Positions 25,755-33,250 of a stretch of 64,000 nt of DNA are shown here, in pieces; positions within the stretch are counted from its first letter, which is position 1; every line of letters starts with the position of its first letter. The notes beneath the pieces are model-generated. The model saw nothing but the letters and a program-made list of their open reading frames with translations, was not told the DNA's origin and searched no databases. The stretch is from Hominilimicola fabiformis (GTDB lineage Bacteria > Bacillota > Clostridia > UBA1381). The position numbers were made by a program, and so were the translations under genes. Location of the stretch: positions 21,849-85,848 of the forward strand of contig NZ_JAJEQM010000016.1 in assembly GCF_020687385.1 (NCBI RefSeq), read 5' to 3'.

Positions 25755-27080
25755 TTACGCATTTTTATGAAAAACTTTTTTATAAAAAATCATACTGACA
25801 CTGCAAGTTATAATTTCTGTAACCGGAAAAGTGAGCCATACATAATTAAGTCCTGCGAACGAAAATACCCAGGCAAGAGGAACAAGAAGTACAACTTGTC
25901 TTAGCACTGTTATAAAAATACTTTCCTTACCTTTTCCGATAGCCTGAAACAAAATAGGGAATGTAAGCGAGAGTGCGGCGGGTACGAAGCTTGCTCCGAT
26001 TATTCGGAAAGCCACATTACCTATATTCAAAACTTCTGTATCATTTGAGAATATTCCAATTGACTGTTTTGGCAAAAGCACAAATATCGCCACGCCTAAA
26101 AGCATAAATGCGGCAGATACGGCAACAGTTTCCCAAAACACGCGTTTACATCTGTCTTTTCTGTTTATCGCATAATTAAAGCTCAATACAGGCACTATGC
26201 AGACGCCGAGAGCATTAAGCGGAATAAAGAAGAAACTTTGAAGTTTATAATAAATACCGAGCACGGTTACGGATGCATCAGAGAATGACGCAAGAAGTAC
26301 GTTCAGTCCGAGAATATATACAGTCCACAATGCTTGCATAATAATATTCGGCAGTCCTGCTGCATATATTTGTTTTACATACGGCAAAAATATATTTAAT
26401 TTCGGCGGCTTATAAAATCCTTTAATACCTGTTATGGCGGCGGCGAGCGACTGACCTATGACAGTTGCAATAGCCGCACCTGCAACACCCATCGGTTTAA
26501 TTCCGAACATTCCGAAAATTAAAATAGGGTCGAGTACAATATTTGTCAATGCACCGACAATCTGAGCAATCATAGGTGTTTTCATATCTCCTTGTGACTG
26601 CAAAATCTTTGTCCAAGTGCTTTCAAGGAATATTCCCAAGCTGAAAATTCCGATTATTTTACCGTATGTAATAGTATACTCATGTACAATTTCAGATTCT
26701 GCCGAGATTAAGGCATACGGTTTTATGATGAAAAATGAAATTAAAGCGAATATGAACCAGCTCACAACAGCCATAACAGTTCCTATTCCGGCGGTGTTAA
26801 TCGCTTTGGAAGTTCGCTTTTGACCGTAAAACCGTGCCATAACGGTATTGACGCCGACACCTGTTCCGACTGCAACGGCACATATCAAAAGTTGCATAGG
26901 GTATATTACAGAAAGTGCCGTCAGTGCGTATCCTGAGAATTTACCGATGAAAAAACTGTCTACTATATTATATAAAGATTGAATAAGCTGTGCCAGCATA
27001 ACGGGCGGCGCAAGCTTAAATAAAATTTTCATTGTTTTTTCGGTACCGAAATACTGATTATCCGAAGGTGCTTTACTCAT
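25755..27080 (-). CDS. MATE family efflux transporter
   Basis: Multidrug and toxic compound extrusion family: cation-coupled antiporter of the inner membrane. 441 residues with twelve hydrophobic segments in two similar halves; the N-terminal segment has PPVMLAQLIQSLYNIVDSFFIG (here quoted only in part: SLYNIVDSFFIG), the family hallmark, repeated in degenerate form in the second half. AAGGAG RBS and a consensus promoter at 27114-27142. The substrate cannot be predicted. Confidence 0.92.
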   Translation of the reverse strand: MSKAPSDNQYFGTEKTMKILFKLAPPVMLAQLIQSLYNIVDSFFIGKFSGYALTALSVIYPMQLLICAVAVGTGVGVNTVMARFYGQKRTSKAINTAGIGTVMAVVSWFIFALISFFIIKPYALISAESEIVHEYTITYGKIIGIFSLGIFLESTWTKILQSQGDMKTPMIAQIVGALTNIVLDPILIFGMFGIKPMGVAGAAIATVIGQSLAAAITGIKGFYKPPKLNIFLPYVKQIYAAGLPNIIMQALWTVYILGLNVLLASFSDASVTVLGIYYKLQSFFFIPLNALGVCIVPVLSFNYAINRKDRCKRVFWETVAVSAAFMLLGVAIFVLLPKQSIGIFSNDTEVLNIGNVAFRIIGASFVPAALSLTFPILFQAIGKGKESIFITVLRQVVLLVPLAWVFSFAGLNYVWLTFPVTEIITCSVSMIFYKKVFHKNA

Positions 27081-27113
27081 ACATATGCTCCTTTGTATAT
27101 TTTTTGCATATCA

Positions 27114-27142
27114 AGTATAGCACCTTTCAAAGTGAATTGCAA
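27114..27142 (-). promoter_or_regulatory. Promoter of the MATE gene
   Basis: Minus strand: TTGCAA (27137-27142), 17-bp spacer, TATACT (27114-27119). The -35 abuts the terminator of the upstream gene. Confidence 0.75.
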
Positions 27143-27143
27143 T

Positions 27144-27185
27144 AAAAAAGCACCGAACAAAGTTTAATTTATTCAGTGCTTTTTT
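27144..27185 (-). terminator. Terminator of the small DUF6514-like gene
   Basis: 13-bp stem with one wobble (27144-27156 with 27173-27185), with A-run and T-run arms, so it can work in both directions. It lies four bases after the stop codon of the small gene. Confidence 0.85.
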
Positions 27186-27188
27186 ATT

Positions 27189-27410
27189 TCAAATGAAATC
27201 TTCGATAACATCTCTTAAATGATGTAATGAAAGTTCGTTTTCATTACAAACATTCACAAATTTTTCGGCGTCATCCTTACATGGAAAAACATCTGAAACA
27301 AAAGTTATTAGTTCGTGAGCCTGTGTATTATAAGCACCTATCCCATAGGTGATGTATTCTCCCATACATAAATCACACATTTTTTCTTCAATCACTCCGT
27401 AGTTTACCAT
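27189..27410 (-). CDS. DUF6514-like small protein
   Basis: 73 residues, acidic, no membrane segment. The pattern ITYGIGAYNTQAHELITFVSD followed by a helical tail with FVNVCNENELSLHHL resembles the Clostridia-specific DUF6514 family as I remember it; no function is known. It holds four Cys (CDLC near residues 12-15, then single Cys near 44 and 55), which could bind metal. AAGGAG RBS before ATG 27410 and its own terminator; monocistronic. Confidence 0.65.
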   Translation of the reverse strand: MVNYGVIEEKMCDLCMGEYITYGIGAYNTQAHELITFVSDVFPCKDDAEKFVNVCNENELSLHHLRDVIEDFI

Positions 27411-27507
27411 TTTATACTTCTCCTTTTATCCTTTTGTATGATGAAATTATAGCATAAATAACCGTAGAAATATGAATTTATTGAAAATGAAGGTGTTTAC
27501 GATGAAT

Positions 27508-27537
27508 TTGACAAAAAATACATATTTGTGGTATAAT
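27508..27537 (+). promoter_or_regulatory. Promoter of the REC-LytTR-HPt gene
   Basis: TTGACA (27508-27513), 18-bp spacer, TATAAT (27532-27537), about 38 bases before the GTG start. Confidence 0.85.
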
Positions 27538-27574
27538 TATGATAGAATAATTCCTTGTGAGGTGAACACAAAAA

Positions 27575-28672
27575 GTGGATATTGCAGTTTGTGATGACAA
27601 TCTAAGTGATAGGGAAATAATCCGTCAGCAACTAAGTATCTATTTCTCAGATAGATTTATTGAATACAATATTGATAGCTATGAAAACGGCGTTAATTTA
27701 ATTTATTCGATAGAAGATGGGGAGTATTATGATATAATATTTCTTGATATGTATATGGACAAGTTAAACGGAATACAAGTTGCGGAAAAGCTTAGAAATA
27801 TGAATTATAAAGGTAAGATTATATTTCTTACCGCAACGTCAAAATATGCGGTTGAAAGTTATGACGTTGAGGCGAGCGGCTATTTGGTTAAGCCGCACGA
27901 TATAGATAAAATCAGCATGGTACTTGACAGAGTGCTGAGCAATTATGAAAATGTGCATACATACCAAATAAAAAAACGCAATTCCGTAATTCAAGTGTTG
28001 TACAGTGAGATTGAATATATTGAGAGCAGTAATTCAAAATGTATTCTTCATCGCACAGACGGAAACAAGTACACAATATATAAGAAACTTAATGATATTG
28101 AGGAAGAAATAAATCATAGAGCATTTTTGAGATGTCATCAGAGTTATCTTGTTAATATGAACAAGATAGAGAGTGTTGAGAATGATTTTACAATGAAATC
28201 GGGCGATGTTGTGCCGATAAGAACTCGAAATTTGAATGAAATAAAAAAAGAATACTATAATTATATTGAATACAGAGGTAATATTGCAGGAACAACCAAG
28301 AGACTGAAAGTTTTTTATGATAAAGTCGGAGGTGATTTTGAAGTAGTCAAAAGAAGACTCATTGATGAAAAATATGTTGTCCGCTTTGTACAGTGTTTCA
28401 AAAACGATACCGCTTTTAATGAATTGAAAAAGGCTTTGAATGAAGAATTGTATGAAAAAGCGTATCTTTGTGCGCATACTCTGAAAGGCTCGTCAGTAAG
28501 TCTTGATTTCGGAAAACTTTATAAGGCAAGTTCGGCTCTTACGGAAACTCTTTATAACATTAATCATAATGGAGAAGATTGTGATAAAATTTTGATTGAT
28601 AAGCAATTTGGGGAAGTTGCAAAAGAATATAAAAATGTTATTAATAGTATGCAAATAATAGAAGAAGACTGA
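27575..28672 (+). CDS. Response regulator with REC, LytTR and HPt domains
   Basis: 365 residues starting at GTG 27575 (GAGGTG upstream). Residues 1-120 are a receiver domain with acidic pocket CDD (near 6-8), phospho-acceptor Asp in IIFLDMY (near 58), Thr in FLTATS and Lys in YLVKPHD. Residues 128-232 form a LytTR DNA-binding domain (IEYIESSNSKCILH, FLRCHQSYLVN). Residues 255-360 form a histidine phosphotransfer domain with AHTLKGSS (phospho-His near 301). The combination of receiver, DNA-binding LytTR and HPt in one chain is rare. No sensor kinase is adjacent. It is the last chromosomal gene before the tRNA-Lys fragment. Confidence 0.88.
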   Translation: MDIAVCDDNLSDREIIRQQLSIYFSDRFIEYNIDSYENGVNLIYSIEDGEYYDIIFLDMYMDKLNGIQVAEKLRNMNYKGKIIFLTATSKYAVESYDVEASGYLVKPHDIDKISMVLDRVLSNYENVHTYQIKKRNSVIQVLYSEIEYIESSNSKCILHRTDGNKYTIYKKLNDIEEEINHRAFLRCHQSYLVNMNKIESVENDFTMKSGDVVPIRTRNLNEIKKEYYNYIEYRGNIAGTTKRLKVFYDKVGGDFEVVKRRLIDEKYVVRFVQCFKNDTAFNELKKALNEELYEKAYLCAHTLKGSSVSLDFGKLYKASSALTETLYNINHNGEDCDKILIDKQFGEVAKEYKNVINSMQIIEED

Positions 28673-28753
28673 CATTGTATTAAAATCTCGTTTAATGAAC
28701 TCAATATATTTCTGCATAAATATAGTTCTAAGAGGCTATATTTTGTTTTTGTA

Positions 28754-28785
28754 CAAAAAAATATCCGAACCAAAGTTCGGATATT
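28754..28785 (-). terminator. Original terminator of the disrupted tRNA-Lys gene
   Basis: Perfect 11-bp stem (28760-28770 with 28775-28785), 4-base loop, T-run of seven on the minus strand. It begins nine bases after the tRNA CCA end. Confidence 0.85.
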
Positions 28786-28793
28786 ACAACTTG

Positions 28794-28838
28794 TGGTACG
28801 CGATCAGGGGCTCGAACCCTGGACACCCTGATTAAGAG
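28794..28838 (-). other. attL: 3' half of a tRNA-Lys(CTT) gene
   Basis: On the minus strand the segment reads as anticodon loop CTCTTAA, stem TCAGG, variable GTGTC, T-stem CAGGG with loop TTCGAGC and CCCTG, acceptor ATCGCGT, A, and encoded CCA. The D-arm and the 5' acceptor and anticodon strands are missing, and the sequence before the anticodon loop no longer matches the CCTGA needed for the stem. So only the 3' part from position 32 on survives. This is the pattern left on the distal side when a tyrosine recombinase integrates within a tRNA gene; the intact tRNA should stand at the other end of the element, beyond base 64000. Confidence 0.85.
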
Positions 28839-29311
28839 TGGAACCAGATGTGTTTTATTTATTTTTATAGTGATTTATTTAAGACCTTTTAATCATGTAA
28901 AAATGGCATTACATAGCCATTTATTCATGTTTATACTGTATAAAAAGGGATTTTTGAAAAATACATAAATCATCTAAAAAATCCAAAGTGTTAGAAAAAT
29001 GTTAGAAAGAAAAAATGTAGTCTGCTGACAATTCTAACTAGAAAATCTAAACGGTTTCTAGTTGGTAAATTAAATAAAGGTACACATATTTTTAACAATA
29101 AATATAATTCGATTTTTTAGAATATAAATTAAAATCATATAATTAAATAATACTTATTAAAGAGACTTGATTTTCAAAACTTTGAATTTCAAGTCTTTTT
29201 ATTTGCAAAAATTTAAAAAGGAGGACTGACTATGCTGTGGAAAGGGACATAGAAGTAATTTTACACAGACAAACATCTAATCAAAAAAAGTAACAGAAGG
29301 GAGGAACTAAT
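28839..29311. other. Non-coding left end of the element
   Basis: About 470 AT-rich bases without a gene. Contents: an imperfect 36-bp dyad (28894-28929) with perfect core arms 28901-28907 and 28916-28922; GTTAGAA-type repeats at 28989 and 29000 (direct, 11 bp apart) and an inverted copy at 29033; a 9-bp inverted repeat 29036-29044 with 29055-29063; and a strong terminator-like hairpin at 29163-29200. Such clustered repeats next to an att site are candidates for recombinase arm sites or regulator operators. Confidence 0.5.
29163..29200 (+). terminator. Terminator or attenuator upstream of the ParB-like gene
   Basis: Outer 8-bp stem (29163-29170 with 29189-29196), a T-T internal mismatch, inner 6-bp stem closing a 2-base loop, then TTTTT. 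It lies 112 bases before the first element gene and points toward it, so it either insulates the element from outside transcription or attenuates the operon. Confidence 0.75.
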
Positions 29312-30187
29312 ATGGATTTTGAACAGGAATTTGAAGTGATACCCGTAACAAGGGTAAAGATAACTGATACTGAGGCATATTCAAAGCATCCGTTCAGAGT
29401 GGTGCATAATAAAGCGCTTGAAATGCTTGCGGAGGATATAAAGGAGCATGGTCTGTTAAATCCAATTCTTGTGCGTGTATTAGGTTTTGGCGGCAGGTAT
29501 GAAATTCTAAGCGGTCACAGACGAATGGAAGCGTTGAAGCTTAATGGTGAAACAGAGGCAGATGTACGCATTATTAAGTGTACTGACATAGAAGCGGCAA
29601 ATATCGTTATAAAGTCTAATCTTCTGCAAAGGGATAAGATATTACCGTCAGAACGCGCAAAAGTATATATGCTTCGTAACGAATGTCTGAAAAAGGAGAA
29701 AGGCAATTTGTCCACCGGGTGGACAAAGCTGGATGAAAATACGCAGAAAGCATTGGCTAAAGAATTTGACGTGTCCAAAAGCAATATATATGAGTATATT
29801 CGTCTAAACTATTTAATTGATGATTTACTCATTTTAGTGGACAGCGGAAAAATAAAAATTAAAATATCGGTCGCTTTATCATATTTTTCAAAGGAATGTC
29901 AAAGTATAATACATCAATATTTCTTTGTAGATAAAAAAGATATATTAAATAGCGAATATGTCAAGAAAATAAAGAAGTACAGAAATAATCTTACTATTGA
30001 AATTCTGGAAAAGATAACTGCAGAACTTGGCGAACCGAAACAGAAGTCCGAAAGATATGTTGATGCCTTTGTAAAGAAGTATGTTGGTAAGTTCCATAGT
30101 GAACAGGAAATGGCGGACGTGCTTGAAAAACTGCTCATAGGTTATCTTAAAGACAATAAGCTGCTTGATAAGAAAGGCGGTGGATAA
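29312..30187 (+). CDS. ParB/Srx-fold domain protein
   Basis: 291 residues. The N-terminal ParB-type domain (about 10-110) shows LNPILVRVLGF and YEILSGHRRMEALKLNG (near residue 62-78) with the GHRR box that binds nucleotide in ParB/Srx proteins, then RDKILPSERAKVYMLRNE and a helix-turn-helix (KEFDVSKSNIYEYIRL). The rest is helical. It could partition the circular replicating form of the element, or, given the next gene, act with it as an enzyme pair. GGGAGG RBS before ATG 29312. Its TAA shares one base with the next ATG. No cognate ParA lies beside it. Confidence 0.82.
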   Translation: MDFEQEFEVIPVTRVKITDTEAYSKHPFRVVHNKALEMLAEDIKEHGLLNPILVRVLGFGGRYEILSGHRRMEALKLNGETEADVRIIKCTDIEAANIVIKSNLLQRDKILPSERAKVYMLRNECLKKEKGNLSTGWTKLDENTQKALAKEFDVSKSNIYEYIRLNYLIDDLLILVDSGKIKIKISVALSYFSKECQSIIHQYFFVDKKDILNSEYVKKIKKYRNNLTIEILEKITAELGEPKQKSERYVDAFVKKYVGKFHSEQEMADVLEKLLIGYLKDNKLLDKKGGG

Positions 30188-30942
30188 TGAATACACTATG
30201 CTTCTGGTCAGGAGGAAAAGATTCGACTGCCTCAATAATTCTCGCTCATATACATCATTTGCCGATTACGGAAATAGTTTTTTGCGAGGTTATGTTTGAT
30301 AAAAGCAGGAATATATCGGGTGAAATACCTGAACATATTGATTTTATCAGAAATATCGCAATACCGATATTTGAAGAATGGGGGTATAAGATAAAAATAC
30401 TTCATGCCGATTGTGACTATATGGATTTATTTTTTCATACCGTTACAAGGTCAAAGACAGAAGAAAACAACGGTAAACACAGCGGTTGGCTTATCGGCGG
30501 CAGATGTGCAGGGAATGACCGATTAAAGATGAAGCCTATAAGACAGTATCGTAAAAGTATTGAGGGTGAGTATATAGAGTATGTGGGAATAGCGGCAGAC
30601 GAGCCTAAACGCTTGGAACGTCTGACAGATAACAAACGGTCTTTACTGTATGAATACCACTGTACTGAGGAAATGGCTTATGAATTATGTAAGAATTACG
30701 GACTGTTATCGCCGATATATAGCTTTACGCGGCGCAATGGGTGTTGGTTTTGTCCTAATCAATCATATAATGAGCTTGCACATTTGAAGTTTTTGCATCC
30801 CGAATTATGGGAGGAGCTGAAAGTATTATCGTGTGTGCCTGATTTGGTATCGCGCGGGTTCAGGTATGGTGTACCATTTGACGAGGTGGAGGAAAGAATA
30901 GATAAAATAATAACGGAAAATTGGGGGCTTTTACATACATAG
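30187..30942 (+). CDS. PP-loop ATPase of the PAPS reductase/DndC-like family
   Basis: 251 residues. The N-terminus has the pyrophosphatase loop FWSGGKDSTAS (about 6-16), and the C-terminal half has NGCWFCPNQSY (about 185-195), a CxxC site that in related proteins binds zinc or an iron-sulfur cluster. Relatives include PAPS reductase, ATP sulfurylase-like enzymes and DndC, which activates a substrate by adenylation for sulfur transfer. True PAPS reductases have a C-terminal catalytic Cys motif that is not visible here, so assimilatory sulfate reduction is unlikely. It is fused by a one-base overlap to the ParB-like gene, a pairing also recalled from Firmicutes phages. Confidence 0.78.
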   Translation: MNTLCFWSGGKDSTASIILAHIHHLPITEIVFCEVMFDKSRNISGEIPEHIDFIRNIAIPIFEEWGYKIKILHADCDYMDLFFHTVTRSKTEENNGKHSGWLIGGRCAGNDRLKMKPIRQYRKSIEGEYIEYVGIAADEPKRLERLTDNKRSLLYEYHCTEEMAYELCKNYGLLSPIYSFTRRNGCWFCPNQSYNELAHLKFLHPELWEELKVLSCVPDLVSRGFRYGVPFDEVEERIDKIITENWGLLHT

Positions 30943-30956
30943 CCCTTGTTTTTTTT
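30925..30956 (+). terminator. Weak terminator after the PP-loop gene
   Basis: A 5-bp GGGCT/AGCCC stem (30925-30929 with 30941-30945) followed by TTG and eight T. It overlaps the end of the gene. Confidence 0.4.
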
Positions 30957-30998
30957 GTACTCAAAATTAAAAAGTAAGTAAAGTGTGGTGAATTTTTA

Positions 30999-31388
30999 TT
31001 GAAGCAAATTTATACATATTGTGATGAAAGCGGAGCGTCGCAGGTGCTTGAATTTTTGAAACATTCCGATGACAAGGTAAAAAAGAAATTCAAGTATCAG
31101 CTTAGTATGCTTGTAATGGAGAACAAAATACTTCGAGAGCCTCATGTAAAGCATTTTATCATAGAGCGTTACAGACAGTTTTATGAGTTTCGGATAAAGG
31201 TATCAAAAAAAATTGTGCGTATCATATTCTGTGAGAGGGACGATAATATCGTACTTCTTCACGCTTTTTACAAGCACGATAAGCGCGACACCGAAAAGGC
31301 TCTTGAAAATGCCCTGAAGGTATATGAAAGTCTGGAAAGCGACAGCCTGCTCCCGTTTCAGTATCTTAAAGAGGTGATGCTAGGATGA
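30999..31388 (+). CDS. Gp49/HigB-like (RelE-superfamily) protein
   Basis: 129 residues from TTG 30999. The core YEFRIKVSKKIVRIIFC followed by DNIVLLHAFYKHDKRDTEKALENA matches the phage Gp49-like/HigB branch of RelE toxins, which cleave mRNA on the ribosome. The usual HTH antitoxin gene directly downstream is missing; instead its TGA overlaps the ATG of the TadZ-like gene (ATGA). It may be an orphan toxin, be held in check by another element protein, or have lost toxicity and become a regulator of the pilus operon. Confidence 0.7.
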   Translation: MKQIYTYCDESGASQVLEFLKHSDDKVKKKFKYQLSMLVMENKILREPHVKHFIIERYRQFYEFRIKVSKKIVRIIFCERDDNIVLLHAFYKHDKRDTEKALENALKVYESLESDSLLPFQYLKEVMLG

Positions 31389-32563
31389 TTAGTATCATAA
31401 GCGCGTTTGGAGGTCAGCATATTCAGGACGCACTGTATAAGGATATGCAAGGTCAGAATATGGTTTTTTCGTTAGAGGATTGCAGTAATGGTATCTCGCT
31501 GATTATGGCGGTTGAACAACACCCTGATGTTGACGTTATTGTAATCGGGCATACAGTGGTTAAGGATATAGAAACATATCTTTCACAAATACGGGAAATT
31601 ACAAAGACAGCGCGTATTGTACTGCTCTTGAATGGCAAAAGACATCAGTATATACAAGAGCAGTATGAGGGATATAACCGACGATATAATGTTGAGGATA
31701 TTATCTTTGAGGGTGACGGTATAGACAAATTAAAAATTCTGTCTATTATGAATAAGGGCAGGCTGACGGTTGAGCAGGAAATAAAAGAGGAAATACATGC
31801 TGAAAATCCGAGTCTGGCGGAAAAGCCTGTGGAGAAATCTAAAGAAAATTCCATCGAAAATCAGACGGGAAAATCTGATGTGGCTGAGTTTGATATAAAG
31901 CCGGAGGCAAAACCCAAAAGGGAAAAGCCTGAAAAACTCAAGAGAGAAAAGCCTAAGCGAGAAAAAACGCCTGTCATAGATATTAAGCCCAAAAAGAAAA
32001 AAGTATTACAGCATAAGTCAGCGGACAAATGCACAGTTATTTCTCTTTTTGGCACAACGCATGGCGCAGGCGTCACGAATATGACGGCGAGCCTTGCGGA
32101 ATATCTGGTTATGAACGGTAAAAAGGTAATAGCCTTTAATCTTTCCGGCGGCGATGAGTTCAGGTATATAAACGGACAGGCGCAGTACAGAGATGTAAAA
32201 TCATTTGACATATCTGAATTTGAAAAGGACTATGACGTTATTCTCATTGACCTTGGAACGCCATATAGAATAAGCAGCGGAGGAAAATATAACGGTTTTT
32301 CGGACGGGTATGATTACAGGAATATAGAATTTCTGAAAAAATCGTCCTTGCAGATTGTAATGTCGCTGTCGGACGCTTGGCATATAAAGAAATGCGAATA
32401 CTTTTTAACAGATGAACAGTGGGCGGGGCAAATATCAAATTCATATATATTTCTGTTTGATACCGAGCCGCCTAAGTCATTGCAGAAATACGCGGTCAAT
32501 ATGTTTGACCGTAACAGTCAGAGCTTTGCAGAGGAAATTGCAAGGCTTTTTTTGACGGAATAA
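31385..32563 (+). CDS. TadZ/CpaE-like protein with degenerate P-loop
   Basis: 392 residues. Residues 1-125 resemble an atypical receiver fold, as in TadZ; residues 130-205 form a charged Lys/Glu/Pro linker with repeated REKPK-type units; residues 212-392 form a MinD/ParA-type domain. The P-loop reads FGTTHGAGVTNMT, without the signature and catalytic Lys residues of deviant Walker A motifs, so ATP hydrolysis is doubtful. TadZ proteins place the Tad pilus machine in the cell. The next-but-one gene codes for a second, intact MinD-like protein, so this copy may be the localisation partner. Confidence 0.65.
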   Translation: MISIISAFGGQHIQDALYKDMQGQNMVFSLEDCSNGISLIMAVEQHPDVDVIVIGHTVVKDIETYLSQIREITKTARIVLLLNGKRHQYIQEQYEGYNRRYNVEDIIFEGDGIDKLKILSIMNKGRLTVEQEIKEEIHAENPSLAEKPVEKSKENSIENQTGKSDVAEFDIKPEAKPKREKPEKLKREKPKREKTPVIDIKPKKKKVLQHKSADKCTVISLFGTTHGAGVTNMTASLAEYLVMNGKKVIAFNLSGGDEFRYINGQAQYRDVKSFDISEFEKDYDVILIDLGTPYRISSGGKYNGFSDGYDYRNIEFLKKSSLQIVMSLSDAWHIKKCEYFLTDEQWAGQISNSYIFLFDTEPPKSLQKYAVNMFDRNSQSFAEEIARLFLTE

Positions 32564-32587
32564 AAAATATAGTAGGAGTGATAAGAT

Positions 32588-33250
32588 TTGAAAAAGTTAT
32601 TGGAAAATAAGCTTGTAGTCGGCGGTGTGTGCATTGTCATAGCCGCTATTCTTGCGTTTCTGGTCTTACCGGGAATGTATAAGCAAAAGGAAAAGACGAT
32701 ATATATTTGCCGATTGCAGGCGGATATTACAGCAGGGACAAAGATTGAGGCACAAATGCTTAAACAAGTAGAGGTAGGCAGCTACGGTTTGCCTGAGTCG
32801 GTTGTCAAAAATCCCGATGAGCTTGTAGGCAAGTATGCAAAGGTAAGTATGACAACAGACGATTACTTGTACGCTTCAAAGTTTGCAGATTTCGTATCTG
32901 ATGAACGCTTTGATAAGGCGGTATCAGAGGGAAAGCGCCTTATTGCCGTGAGTGTGCCGAGCAATGCCGCAAGTGTGGCAAATCAGCTAAAGGCAGGCGA
33001 TAAGGTAACAGTTGCGTATTATGCTGATGATACGGTTATTATTGACGATACACTCAAAGGTATAGAGATTTACAGCGTGGAAAATGAGGACGCTCAAAAT
33101 CTGGAGAATGTACAGGGGAGTGAGGATAAAGAGGACACAATCGCCGCTAACGTAACGCTTATAGCAACAGAAGAACAGGCGGCGAAGCTTATCAATGCCG
33201 AGTATTCGGGTAAGCTTCACATCATACTTGAAAGCAGAGGTGTGGCATAA
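32588..33250 (+). CDS. CpaB/RcpC-like Flp pilus assembly protein (SAF domain)
   Basis: 220 residues from TTG 32588 (GGAGTG upstream). One N-terminal membrane segment (about 9-27) then an SAF-like domain (ADITAGTKIEAQMLKQVEV, about 44-62) and a CpaB-type region (RLIAVSVPSNAASVANQLKAGD, about 117-137, given here in part). In Tad systems CpaB/RcpC lies in the envelope and helps the pilus pass or assemble. It ends one base into the next gene. Position between the two TadZ-like genes fits a Tad operon. Confidence 0.82.
   Translation: MKKLLENKLVVGGVCIVIAAILAFLVLPGMYKQKEKTIYICRLQADITAGTKIEAQMLKQVEVGSYGLPESVVKNPDELVGKYAKVSMTTDDYLYASKFADFVSDERFDKAVSEGKRLIAVSVPSNAASVANQLKAGDKVTVAYYADDTVIIDDTLKGIEIYSVENEDAQNLENVQGSEDKEDTIAANVTLIATEEQAAKLINAEYSGKLHIILESRGVA

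Noticed and set aside
28794..28838. tRNA-Lys fragment as a decaying tRNA gene
   Set aside because: The retained half has perfect stems, encoded CCA and terminator; the break is sharp and sits at the anticodon loop, which fits recombinase-mediated integration better than decay.
30187..30942. Assimilatory PAPS reductase (CysH)
   Set aside because: The family C-terminal catalytic Cys motif is not visible, and the gene is paired with a ParB-like gene within a mobile element, with no sulfur assimilation genes nearby.
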